From positions 124,001 to 188,000 of the forward strand of contig CAWESO010000008.1 of NCBI GenBank assembly GCA_963811775.1: DNA of 64,000 nt. The letters are read 5' to 3'. The position numbers were made by a program, and so were the translations under genes. The notes under the pieces were generated by a model. It saw only the letters and a list, made by a program, of their open reading frames with translations. It had not been told where the DNA came from and ran no database searches. This document shows positions 41,444 through 48,864 of this stretch, piece by piece; positions within the stretch are counted from its first letter, which is position 1; the number at the start of each line of letters is the position of its first letter. Source of the DNA: Chersky-840 sp963811775. Its GTDB lineage: Bacteria > Actinomycetota > Acidimicrobiia > Acidimicrobiales > UBA8190.

Positions 41444-42448
41444 ATGATGAACCCGATGCGGGACCCGTTCCGGAGGGTGAGGATTGGCTTGGGCGCCATG
41501 GCGCTCGTGGTCGTGGTGGGCACCAGCGGATATCTTGCGCTCGGATTTGGCCTCCTTGACGCCGTGTACCAGACCGTCACGACGGTTACCACGGTGGGGT
41601 TCAACTCGCCGCACCCGCTCGGGGTAGGAACCAAGGTCTTCACCGTCATCCTGATCCTGGTGGGCGTGGGCACGGCGCTCTACACGTTTTCGGCCGTGCT
41701 CGAGGTGCTCATCGAGGGCCATATGCGAGACCTCGTGAGGAGGCGCAAGATGGAGCGCGACATCGCCAGAATGTCCGGACACGTGATCGTCTGCGGTTGG
41801 GGACGGGTCGGGCGTGAGGTGGCACAGTTCTTGACGAGCGCGGGCAAGCAGGTCGTGGTGGTCGACCGAGTATCTGAGCGGTTGAGCGAGGTGCCTTACG
41901 CCTCGGTGCACGGTGACGTGACCGACGACGAGACTCTTCACCAGGCTGGCATCGAACGGGCCGCCACGCTGGTGGCTGCACTCGACACCGACTCGGACAA
42001 CCTCTATGTGACGGTAGCCGGAAAGTCGATGCGCCCCGACCTCCAGATCATCGCCCGGGCCCGCAACGAGTCGTCAGAGCCGAAACTTCGGCGCGCCGGC
42101 GCCGATCGGGTGGTCAACCCTCAGCAGCTTGGCGGCGACCGCATGGCGTCGTTCGTGACCCAGCCCCATGTGGTCGACTTCGTCGACATCGTCATGCACG
42201 ACGGCACGCTCGAGTTCCGGCTGGAAGAACTGGCGGTGTCCGCCTCCTCGCCGCTGTCGGGTGGAACCCTGCGATCAGCCCAGATACGCGACCGCACGGG
42301 GGCCTTGGTGCTGGCCATCCGCCGCCCTGACGGGGCCTTCGTCACCAATCCATCGCCCGAAGACGTGATCAAGGCGGGTGACGTCTTGATAAGCGTGGGC
42401 ACGGCCGAACAGCTCGGAGCGCTCGCGCAGTTCGCAGCCCGTCCCTGA
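41444..42448 (+). CDS. Two-helix potassium channel with RCK (TrkA-N/TrkA-C) domains
   Basis: 334 residues from ATG 41444 (41447 and 41456 also possible). Helix 1 (LGAMALVVVVGTSGYLALGF), a pore loop TVTTVTTVGFNSPHPLG, and helix 2 (VFTVILILVGVGTALYTFSAV). The filter TVGFN differs from the usual TVG(Y/F)G. From about residue 105 a Rossmann RCK domain (GHVIVCGWGRVGREVAQFL, then VVDRVSE and a GDVTDDETL acidic loop) and from about 250 a TrkA-C domain. It should pass K+ or similar ions and be gated by a bound ligand. No transport partner is nearby. Confidence 0.88.
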   Translation: MMNPMRDPFRRVRIGLGAMALVVVVGTSGYLALGFGLLDAVYQTVTTVTTVGFNSPHPLGVGTKVFTVILILVGVGTALYTFSAVLEVLIEGHMRDLVRRRKMERDIARMSGHVIVCGWGRVGREVAQFLTSAGKQVVVVDRVSERLSEVPYASVHGDVTDDETLHQAGIERAATLVAALDTDSDNLYVTVAGKSMRPDLQIIARARNESSEPKLRRAGADRVVNPQQLGGDRMASFVTQPHVVDFVDIVMHDGTLEFRLEELAVSASSPLSGGTLRSAQIRDRTGALVLAIRRPDGAFVTNPSPEDVIKAGDVLISVGTAEQLGALAQFAARP

Positions 42449-42570
42449 GGCCCAGGCCATCTGATTCCTTGGCGTCGCCAAGACATCGGCCGCCGACTTG
42501 CGTGATGCCGGGCCGGACACGATTCGCCGGAAGGCCAGGGCCCCCCAGGGCGCGATCCCGCCCTTGTCAC

Positions 42571-42576
42571 TAACCT
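42571..42576 (+). promoter_or_regulatory. -10 box for leaderless cyclase gene
   Basis: TAACCT lies 7 bases before the ATG at 42584; no ribosome binding site. Confidence 0.5.
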
Positions 42577-42583
42577 AACCGCC

Positions 42584-43393
42584 ATGGCCTTGTTCCTTGA
42601 TCGACACAAGGCGCCTGGCGCGACGGCCGCCGACATCGCCGCCGCGCACGAACTCGATCTTGCCGTTCAGGACAAGTACCAGGTCCGGTACGTCACCTAT
42701 TGGTTCGATGACGAGGAAGGGACGGTCTTTTGTCTCGCCGAGGGACCTGACCGAGAGTCCTTGGAAACCGTGCACCGGGAAGCACATGGCCTGGTGGCTG
42801 ACAACATCATCGAAGTGGGCGACGGGCCCATCAATGCCTTTCTTGGCGCCATCCCCCGACACCCGGCCGGAGAGGCGTATGTCGAGTCTCCAGTACGGGT
42901 AATCCTGTTCACCGATCTGTGTGACTCGACGCAGCAGACGCAAGAACTGGGGGACGATGGATACATGCTGCTTCTTCGCCAGCACGACGAGATCGTGCGC
43001 GCCGCGCTGCACAAGCAGGGGGGACGCGAGGTGAAGCACACGGGTGATGGAATCATGGCCTCGTTCACCTCGGTGTCGGCCGCCGTCGAGTCCGGCATCG
43101 ACGTTCAGCGCGCTCTTCATCACCGGAACCAAGGTGCCGAGCGCCCCATCCACCTCCAAATTGGCATCAGCGTCGGGGAGCCTGTGACCGAGCGAGGCGA
43201 CTTGTTCGGGGCCGCGGTTCAACTGTCGGCACGTCTGTGCGGAGCGGCAACCCCCGGTGGTATCGCCGTCTCGACCGCCGTGCGGGAGCTCTGTGTCGGA
43301 AAGCGCTTTGGCTTCGATTCCAAGGGCGCGTTCGATCTCAAGGGGTTTGCCGAGCCCGTGCCCGTTTTCGAGGTGCGCCTCCCCGCTGACTAG
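42584..43393 (+). CDS. DUF4242 domain fused to a class III adenylate/guanylate cyclase
   Basis: 269 residues. Residues 1-90 resemble the DUF4242 (SCO4226, nickel-binding ferredoxin-like) family: FLDRHKAPGATAADIAAAHE, QVRYVTYWFDDEEGTVFCLAEGP. Residues 103-265 form a class III cyclase domain: metal-binding VILFTDLCDSTQQTQ and KHTGDGIMASF (two Asp), and the final IAVSTAVREL, with VQLSARL in the transition-state region where active cyclases often have an Asn-x3-Arg (Gln/Ser here, Arg kept). It may make cAMP or cGMP in response to a ligand or metal bound by the N-terminal domain. Cytoplasmic; no membrane part. Confidence 0.85.
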   Translation: MALFLDRHKAPGATAADIAAAHELDLAVQDKYQVRYVTYWFDDEEGTVFCLAEGPDRESLETVHREAHGLVADNIIEVGDGPINAFLGAIPRHPAGEAYVESPVRVILFTDLCDSTQQTQELGDDGYMLLLRQHDEIVRAALHKQGGREVKHTGDGIMASFTSVSAAVESGIDVQRALHHRNQGAERPIHLQIGISVGEPVTERGDLFGAAVQLSARLCGAATPGGIAVSTAVRELCVGKRFGFDSKGAFDLKGFAEPVPVFEVRLPAD

Positions 43394-43572
43394 ATGCGTG
43401 ACCCCGCCGAGCCGAGCCTCGTTTCGTCCTGCTCGATGGCGGTGCTCCGGCCGGATCGATCGGGCCGCACGCCACGTGTCGCGGGCGCCCCGGAGAAACG
43501 CTTGACCTCATGCGTCGCGGGACGGAAAGCTTCGGAGTGGCGTCGACTTCGGCGGCGACCCTTGGAGGAACG

Positions 43573-44091
43573 ATGGAATCAGCTACTCGGTTCAACCGGG
43601 TCGAGACGGTTCTTCGCGACCGCGGCGCCGAGGACATCGACCACCCCGGCGGCAACCTCTTCGACCACGTCAGACGTGTGGCGAGGCTCCTCCATGCGTG
43701 GGGAGCCGACGACGAGGTCCAGCTCACCGGTATGAGCCACGCCTGTTACGGGACTGACGGCTTCGCATCTCCCCTATTGGGTCTCGAGGAGCGGGCCTTC
43801 CTGGCCGAGATCATCGGAGACCGGACCGAACGGTGCGTGTATCTCTACGCGTGTTGCGACCGACGGGTTGTCTATCCGAATCTCACATACCCAGGACCGC
43901 TTCTGTTCAAAGATCGCTTCACGGGAAGTTCCTTCGAGGTGGAAGAGCGAGATGCCCAGGTGTTTGTGGAGCTCACCGCCGCCAACGAACTCGATCTCGT
44001 CATGGAGAACCCGCGTGTCGCCAGCCAATGGGGACCCCGGTTGTTCAACCTGCTGGCGGGTGCGAAGGACCGTCTCAGCGAATCGGCTTGA
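43573..44091 (+). CDS. DUF6817 family protein
   Basis: 172 residues from ATG 43573, with GGAGGA 3 bases upstream; an in-frame ATG at 43510 would add a tail without similarity. The motif HPGGNLFDHVRRVARLLHAWG, then HACYGTDGF and LYACCDRRVVYP is typical of the DUF6817 family, which looks like a reduced HD-type helical domain (His-Asp pairs, no proven activity). Function unknown. The methyltransferase gene follows after 52 bases in the same direction. Confidence 0.75.
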   Translation: MESATRFNRVETVLRDRGAEDIDHPGGNLFDHVRRVARLLHAWGADDEVQLTGMSHACYGTDGFASPLLGLEERAFLAEIIGDRTERCVYLYACCDRRVVYPNLTYPGPLLFKDRFTGSSFEVEERDAQVFVELTAANELDLVMENPRVASQWGPRLFNLLAGAKDRLSESA

Positions 44092-44143
44092 AGCTGCTGC
44101 ACCGAGAGCCTGAGAAGACCGTAGGTCGTCGAAGGAGTGGAGA

Positions 44144-44890
44144 ATGGCACGGGTCGACTACGACCGGCACGCCGAGGAGTATCAAATCGGCAGGCAAGTC
44201 CCCCTGGAGAGGTTTGCCGCCTGGGCAGACGCCATCGGGACGTATGTGTCGAACACTGAAGCTCCGATCCTCGACCTGGGGGCGGGCACCGGAATCTGGA
44301 TGCACGCCTTTGCCACCTGGTTCGACCAGCCCGTGATCGGGGTCGAGCCGTCGAAGGGGATGCGCCGGGTCGCATGTGCCGAGGGACTCGAGCCCGACAC
44401 GTGGCTTGTGGCGGGCCGAGCCGAGGCTCTTCCCCTCGCGCCCCACTCGTGCTCGATGGCCTGGCTTTCCACCGTGGTGCACCACTTGGATGACCTGCGA
44501 ATGTGCGCACGCGAATTGCGGCGTGTGCTGTCCCCAGGCGGTCCGGTACTCATCCGCAACTCCTTCCCCCACCGGCACGACGAGGTCATGTTGTTTCACT
44601 TATTCGAGGCGGCACGGCACGTGGCGAACACGTTTCCGAGTGTCGAGGAGGTCGCCGAGGCCTTCGCCACGGCCGATTTCGAGACGCGTGCCCTCATGCG
44701 CGTCCGGGAACCGGCTTTCCCCAACCTCCAGGCCATCCGTGATTGGGCCATGTCCATGCGTCACACGGACTCAGTCCTTGCCCCGCTCTCCGATGACGAG
44801 TTCGCTCAGGGGCTCAGAGCGATCGACGTGGCGATCGCCGAGGGCGTGGCTCCGATCCCCATCGGTTTGGACCTGTTGGTCTTGGCTTGA
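44144..44890 (+). CDS. SAM-dependent methyltransferase (class I)
   Basis: 248 residues, ATG with AGGAG upstream. SAM-binding motif I ILDLGAGTGIW (about residues 45-55), acidic end of beta 2 in VIGVEPSKGM, motif with AEALPLAPHSCSMAW and the post-motif VVHHLDDLR. It belongs to the broad small-molecule methyltransferases (Methyltransf_11/25). The acceptor is unknown. C-terminal region has no added domain. Confidence 0.88.
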   Translation: MARVDYDRHAEEYQIGRQVPLERFAAWADAIGTYVSNTEAPILDLGAGTGIWMHAFATWFDQPVIGVEPSKGMRRVACAEGLEPDTWLVAGRAEALPLAPHSCSMAWLSTVVHHLDDLRMCARELRRVLSPGGPVLIRNSFPHRHDEVMLFHLFEAARHVANTFPSVEEVAEAFATADFETRALMRVREPAFPNLQAIRDWAMSMRHTDSVLAPLSDDEFAQGLRAIDVAIAEGVAPIPIGLDLLVLA

Positions 44891-45192
44891 GCCGACGACG
44901 CTGGGTCGAAAGGATCGACGATTCTTCGCCTCAGGGTGATGCCACGGAGTCTTTGCCGGCAGACCTCGTCCGAGTCCGGCCTGGGGGCAAACATGGGCGT
45001 AGTACAGAGGAGCCTCAGCGGGGCCAAAGTCTTTGGCGCGGCATTGCCCGCCTGGCGCAAATAGTTGATGGCCTTAGCTGCGCCCATTGGCTGCATGGCA
45101 TTGATCCAATGCGAGGGCCAGTTTCTGCGACCCGCCTCGGGGGGCAATCCCCGCACAGTTCTTAGGATGAAGAATCTCGCGTCATTAACCTC
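44891..45192. other. Intergenic stretch of about 300 bases
   Basis: No coding frame or clear hairpin is visible. GC content is lower than in the flanking genes, as in the next 3 kb, which fits an accessory region. Confidence 0.4.
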
Positions 45193-45585
45193 TTACAAAC
45201 CGAGGTCTGGTCCTCGATTCTGCTCGATGCTGCGGGCAATTTCTGGGTTCCGCTCGAGCCAGCGTTCGATAGCCAGTCCCAGCTTGGGAACATCATCCCT
45301 GAGGGTCTCGCACACGATGTTGTAGTCCACTGCGTGGTACACGTGGTCGACGACGATACGCATCCCTCGCACGTTGTCCCACGGAACTTCCGGAGTGTCG
45401 ACCACAACCTCATCTGGCCGCTTTGATGCGACATCTCCGATTCGGCCGATTACCGCCTCTCCTGCGAGGCGCAATGGACGTTCAGTCGCCCATCGGGCTC
45501 TACCGAGAGCGACGAGCTCGCGAGCTGAATCCACCGCCTCATCCAAATTCGCCAAAAGGTCAGCCAAATTACGTCGTGCGGTCAA
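45193..45585 (-). CDS. hepT: HepT-like (DUF86/HEPN) ribonuclease toxin
   Basis: 130 residues from TTG 45585, which overlaps the stop of the mntA-type gene as TTGA. An all-alpha HEPN protein: helix IGRIGDVASKR, then VPWDNVRGMRIVVDHVYHAVDY with the R-x4-H motif (RIVVDH) of the HEPN RNase site. In HEPN-MNT modules this is the toxin, and the partner inactivates it by adding AMP to a tyrosine near this motif; VYHAVDY offers such tyrosines. Confidence 0.85.
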   Translation of the reverse strand: MTARRNLADLLANLDEAVDSARELVALGRARWATERPLRLAGEAVIGRIGDVASKRPDEVVVDTPEVPWDNVRGMRIVVDHVYHAVDYNIVCETLRDDVPKLGLAIERWLERNPEIARSIEQNRGPDLGL

Positions 45586-45875
45586 AGCTCGACGGCCTCA
45601 CGGATGATCGACTGGTGGCGCGGCCGGAGACCGGCCGCAGATACGACCTCGACCTCCACGCCAAGCAGCGAGCGCAGGTCGCGAACAAGCGCCACTTGGT
45701 CGATGGCGGATGCACCAGGGGCAAATTTGACGAAGAAGTCGACATCACTTTGCCGTCCAGCGTCACCTCGAACGATTGAACCGAACAAGCGAACCCGGGC
45801 AACCTTGTGCTCGCGAGCGACCGCCAGAATCCGATCGCGCTCAGCACGTAAGTCGTCGATCGTCAAGGCAGCCAT
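45582..45875 (-). CDS. mntA: MntA-like nucleotidyltransferase antitoxin
   Basis: 97 residues from ATG 45875. The minimal nucleotidyltransferase motif VRLFGSIVRGDAGRQSDVDF (GS-x10-DxD) is complete. It is the first gene of the HEPN-MNT toxin-antitoxin pair and should adenylylate the HepT-type toxin. A leaderless promoter box lies 7 bases upstream. The order antitoxin then toxin, with overlapping stop and start, is usual for such modules. Confidence 0.87.
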   Translation of the reverse strand: MAALTIDDLRAERDRILAVAREHKVARVRLFGSIVRGDAGRQSDVDFFVKFAPGASAIDQVALVRDLRSLLGVEVEVVSAAGLRPRHQSIIREAVEL

Positions 45876-45882
45876 ACATTTT

Positions 45883-45888
45883 ATGTTA
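45883..45888 (-). promoter_or_regulatory. -10 box for leaderless mntA-hepT transcript
   Basis: On the minus strand TAACAT lies 7 bases before the ATG at 45875, within an A+T-rich stretch; no ribosome binding site. Confidence 0.52.
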
Positions 45889-46310
45889 CCCAGCTCGGTC
45901 CCGAAGGCGAGGGTCCTATGGAGTCGCCTTGGCTCTCCGGGATCGCCGGCCGAAGACAATCCCGGGCGGCGTTATTGGACCAATTCCGCGGACCCTGCAA
46001 CCGTCACCCCAGTCTTAGGTCGGGCGGGACAGTCAGTTGCACACTTCCTCCGAGTAGAGCGAAGGCTAGGGGATCAGTGTCGTCGGGCAACCAGTCGGTC
46101 GCGGTCGTCACCCCAACGCCGGTCGGGTTGCCGCGTCCCAGGGGCACGCGAGGAGGCCAAGGTGCTCACCGCCAATCCGGAGATCACACCCGCGCCGGTC
46201 GACACCGTCCGCTTGATGAAACCGCCTGAACATGCCGGATATCGGGACACCGAGGCCGTCTAGCCAGCCCAGTCGGTACCCGCTGCGCTCTTTCAACTCG
46301 GGGAGGCCTT
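45889..46310. other. Stretch of about 420 bases without a recognisable gene
   Basis: Between two divergent small operons. Open frames exist on the plus strand but are not protein-like. It should contain the upstream promoter elements of both operons. Confidence 0.4.
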
Positions 46311-46316
46311 TAAACT
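46311..46316 (+). promoter_or_regulatory. -10 box for leaderless gene at 46324
   Basis: TAAACT lies 7 bases before the ATG at 46324; no ribosome binding site. Confidence 0.52.
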
Positions 46317-46323
46317 GTACTGC

Positions 46324-46818
46324 ATGCCCGGGAGGAGGCCGACTGAGGAAGATGGGCATGAGGCGATGCGATTGCTTCTAATCGGACTCGAGCAGGGTCT
46401 CGACGTCCAGGACTTGGCCTTCTCCATCGAACCTCTACACCCCCGCGACAACACCTTCCCCGGGGAGGTCTTCATGGACGTCGCGGTCCACGCGTTGGAC
46501 CTGGCCCACGCCGAGCAGCGAGCGCTGCCATACGACGAGCTCGTCAGCAGCCATCTGACGGAATGCGAATTCCGCGGCCGGCGAGCCCAGAAGATCAAGT
46601 TCGCCATTCTTGCCATCGGCGCCGTCCGGGGCGGCATCGATCCTGATCTCCTCGACGAGGTCATCTGGTGGCGAACCGACGATTTCTGGTTCTACGCCCT
46701 CGCCGGATCCGTGGCCGTCGCCCGGGCCTGTGCGGACAAGCGGTCGCTTCCGATGGCCGAATTCGTCGGCGAGCTCGCCCACGGTCTGGACGTGGATCTC
46801 ACCGCCGTCACGCAATGA
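46324..46818 (+). CDS. Hypothetical helical protein, first gene of a two-gene unit
   Basis: 164 residues. The protein is mostly alpha-helical and acidic (HEAMRLLLIGLEQGLDVQDL; EVFMDVAVHALDLAHAEQ; DDFWFYALAGSVAVARACA). No known family or catalytic motif was recognised. Its stop overlaps the start of the DUF6933 gene by 4 bases (ATGA), so the pair is translationally coupled. A small leaderless two-gene unit next to a toxin-antitoxin pair could itself be one, but nothing in the sequence proves that. Confidence 0.7.
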   Translation: MPGRRPTEEDGHEAMRLLLIGLEQGLDVQDLAFSIEPLHPRDNTFPGEVFMDVAVHALDLAHAEQRALPYDELVSSHLTECEFRGRRAQKIKFAILAIGAVRGGIDPDLLDEVIWWRTDDFWFYALAGSVAVARACADKRSLPMAEFVGELAHGLDVDLTAVTQ

Positions 46819-47312
46819 TCCTTCGGTGCACATCCAGGATGCTCGATGTGATCGGCGGAAAGCCCGCGCTCGTTGACGTCGAGCCGAACGACGACGACTG
46901 GTACGCCAACGTCGTGTACATCGATGGCAAGAAGTGCGTACTCCTCGTTTACGCCGGAACGCTTTTCTCGAGTATGACGTTGAACGTGGGCGTCGGGCTC
47001 CTGAGACCGATCGGAGGGTACGTCTTCAGTCAAATCGTCCGGGCCCTGGAGAGCGAGGGCCTTCCGCCAGATGCCCTGGGTTTCGTGGAGTACAAGGCGG
47101 TCCGTCTGGCCAGGACTCTCAGTCGAAGCGTGTTGGGGTCGATGAACGACATGGTGGACATGGCTCGCCACGTCATCCGCAGCGATAGTGGACTCGAGCG
47201 GTGCGACATCACAGCGCTGAACCACTTGTTGCACAGCACGCCGAACGGGGCCCGAGGATTCGCGACGCCGCTGGAGCTCGTGCGCGACGGCCTGGCGCGG
47301 CGTCCCACCTGA
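46815..47312 (+). CDS. DUF6933 family protein, second gene of a two-gene unit
   Basis: 165 residues from ATG 46815, overlapping the previous stop. The N-terminal part MILRCTSRMLDVIGG, then DDWYANVVYIDGKKCVLLV and YAGTLFSSM is the DUF6933 pattern (a MxxRCT-type start, a DWYAN motif and a beta-rich core). The C-terminal half is helical (HVIRSDSGLERCDITALNHLL split). Function of DUF6933 is unknown. Coupled to the helical protein upstream. Confidence 0.75.
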   Translation: MILRCTSRMLDVIGGKPALVDVEPNDDDWYANVVYIDGKKCVLLVYAGTLFSSMTLNVGVGLLRPIGGYVFSQIVRALESEGLPPDALGFVEYKAVRLARTLSRSVLGSMNDMVDMARHVIRSDSGLERCDITALNHLLHSTPNGARGFATPLELVRDGLARRPT

Positions 47313-47376
47313 AAAGCCTTGGATAAGTCCACTCGGGCCTCACTCAGGCCACTCATGCCGTCTGCATACAATCGCA

Positions 47377-47443
47377 GCAAGGCTCTTGAAAAGCCTCGGC
47401 CCGAAAAACGCTGTGGGTTTCGAATCCCACTCCTTTGTGGCCA
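47377..47443 (+). pseudogene. Degenerate tRNA-Ser copy (3' two-thirds)
   Basis: From the anticodon arm (GGCTCTTGAAAAGCC, anticodon TGA) through a changed variable arm to the T-arm (GTGGGTTTCGAATCCCAC, one extra T) and CCA, this matches the tRNA-Ser at 27299-27385. The acceptor stem no longer pairs (CTCCTTTGTGG in place of CTCCCTCC) and the D-arm half is not recognisable. It is 20 kb from the intact gene, in the same direction. This pattern is what is left when an element integrates at a tRNA 3' end, or of a tRNA duplication. Confidence 0.75.
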
Positions 47444-47556
47444 ATGCATCAACCCTTGGCCCGCAGGCCCCTGATTGGATGTATTGCGCGATCTCACCCG
47501 CAGCCCCGACAGGGCAAGCTGGGCCGATACGTGCTCAATGAAAGGATGTGAGCCCG

Positions 47557-47793
47557 ATGAAGACAATGACATGCAAGCAACTGGGTGGGCCGTGCGATCT
47601 CGCACTCCATGGAGATACGGCCGATGAGGTCATCAAAGCGCAGGATGCCCACTTGAAGGAAACGGTCGCCGGAGGTGACGACGCGCATAAGAGCGCCTTG
47701 AAGAGCATGAAAGGGCGATGGAGGCACCCCATATCCGGAATGGGGTGGTACAAGGACGTCAAGCGCGATTTCGCTGCTCTCCCCGAAGACTGA
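47557..47793 (+). CDS. Small conserved hypothetical protein with MTCKQLGG start (DUF1059-like)
   Basis: 78 residues from ATG 47557; AAAGGA lies about 10 bases upstream, and GTG 47548 is in frame. The protein begins MKTMTCKQLGGPCDLALHGD and continues with TADEVIKAQDAHLKETVAGGD and KGRWRHPI..MGWYKDVKRDFAALPED. The Cys pair near the start and the AHL helix resemble small DUF1059-like proteins. Role unknown; the highly conserved look of both halves argues for a real gene. Confidence 0.7.
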   Translation: MKTMTCKQLGGPCDLALHGDTADEVIKAQDAHLKETVAGGDDAHKSALKSMKGRWRHPISGMGWYKDVKRDFAALPED

Positions 47794-47892
47794 AGACCGA
47801 TCAGCGGCTCGGATGCAACCTCTTCTGTCACGCCGCGCCGCGCCGCCCAACGTTCGGTGGTGCGCGCATCGGCGTGCTCGACTGGCGGCCTT

Positions 47893-48729
47893 CTACCCAG
47901 GTAGGGCGGCTCCGGTCTCGAGCAAGGACTTCAGGCTGGCGAGAACGGCAGGCCAGCCCGTGGAGACGCCCTCGAGGACACCACTCCCGGGCGTGAAGCC
48001 GTCGTGAACGACCGTGAGCTTCACGACACCCCGCCCGGCGTCCTCGATGTCGAAGGCGACCTTGGAGCGAGGCTCGGCCCGCCACGCCGCGGCGGTGGCG
48101 TCATCGAAGTTGTGCTGGGCGGCCCACTCGGGCGTGAAGGTGTGCCAGGTGTAGGCCAGCCGGCGGTACGGATCGGACTCGAGGATCACCTGCTCGGGGT
48201 CGCTGATGACGAGCCCGGTCTTGTCGAAGGTCAGGTCGTAGCTCGAGCCCTTCTGCCAGTCCGAAGAGAACGAGGTCCCCCCCGACGCCGGGTTGCGCCA
48301 GTAGCGCGTGGTGAAGGCGGGGTCGGTCAGGCCATGCCAGACCCGTTCCGGCGTGGCCTGGATGTACGTGGTGTAGACGAAGGTCGTCTGGTCGCTCGTG
48401 TGGTCCATTGGGGTCGTGGCCTCCAGTGCCGTCTTGAGATCGGACAGGGCCTCGGCCCGCGCCCGGTCGTAGGTGTGGATCCAGCGGTCGGCGATGTCGT
48501 TGATGGGAGCTGCATTCAGGTAGTGCAGGCGCTCCCTCCCCCGCCGCAGCGTGGTGATGAGCCCGGCCGCCTCGAGGACGTCCAGATGCTTGGTCACCGA
48601 TTGTCGGGCCATGCCCATGTCCACGCACAGCTCGGACAGGGTGAGCCCGTTGCGCTCGTTGAGCCGGTCCAGCAAGCGGCGCCGGCCGGGGTCGCCGAGT
48701 GCCTTGAAGACCGCATCCATCTCTCGCAT
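47893..48729 (-). CDS. ArsR-type HTH fused to a SRPBCC (AHSA1-like) domain
   Basis: 278 residues, ATG start. Residues 1-90 are an ArsR winged helix (VFKALGDPGRRRLLDRLNER, ELCVDMGMARQSVTKHLDVLE, GLITTLRRGRERLHYLN) without obvious metal-binding cysteines. Residues about 115-270 are a SRPBCC/AHSA1 lipid- or small-molecule-binding domain (YIQATPERVWHGLTDPAFTTRYW; VKLTVVHDGFTPGS). In most genomes these two are adjacent genes; here they are fused. Promoter and two inverted repeats upstream suggest self-regulation with the SRPBCC part as ligand sensor (inference). Confidence 0.88.
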   Translation of the reverse strand: MREMDAVFKALGDPGRRRLLDRLNERNGLTLSELCVDMGMARQSVTKHLDVLEAAGLITTLRRGRERLHYLNAAPINDIADRWIHTYDRARAEALSDLKTALEATTPMDHTSDQTTFVYTTYIQATPERVWHGLTDPAFTTRYWRNPASGGTSFSSDWQKGSSYDLTFDKTGLVISDPEQVILESDPYRRLAYTWHTFTPEWAAQHNFDDATAAAWRAEPRSKVAFDIEDAGRGVVKLTVVHDGFTPGSGVLEGVSTGWPAVLASLKSLLETGAALPG

Positions 48730-48751
48730 CGTGATCCGCTGTCAGGTTGAT

Positions 48752-48796
48752 GCAGCCATCTGGCTGCCTTTGAACCTTATGCAGCCTTTCAGCTGC
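48752..48796 (-). promoter_or_regulatory. Two inverted-repeat operators of the ArsR-SRPBCC gene
   Basis: GCAGCCATCTGGCTGC (48752-48767, 6-base arms) and GCAGCCTTTCAGCTGC (48781-48796, 5-base arms) have centres 29 bases apart, close to three helical turns. The second lies within the promoter spacer and the first just downstream of the -10 box, so binding would block transcription. Confidence 0.7.
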
Positions 48797-48803
48797 ATGT
48801 CAA
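48774..48803 (-). promoter_or_regulatory. Promoter of the ArsR-SRPBCC gene (-35 TTGACA, -10 TAAGGT)
   Basis: On the minus strand TTGACA (48803-48798) and TAAGGT (48779-48774) are 18 bases apart, the best consensus promoter in the window. Transcription would start about 40 bases before the ATG at 48729. An operator-like repeat lies inside the spacer. Confidence 0.7.
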
Positions 48804-48864
48804 GGGGCGATCCCCGGTCCGGAACCGTGGTGAGGCCGCCCGAACCCGAGGTGAATCAAGGGCG

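Noticed and set aside
45604..46263. Plus-strand open frame across the mntA gene
   Set aside because: Antisense to the HEPN-MNT pair and to its promoter region; Arg/Ser-rich composition.
27386..47376. The whole 20 kb between the two tRNA-Ser copies as one mobile island
   Set aside because: The interval holds core respiratory genes in normal operon order and no integrase or transfer genes, so a single island of this size is not supported.
47377..47443. Second functional tRNA-Ser gene
   Set aside because: Acceptor stem does not pair, the D-arm half is absent and the T-loop has an extra base.
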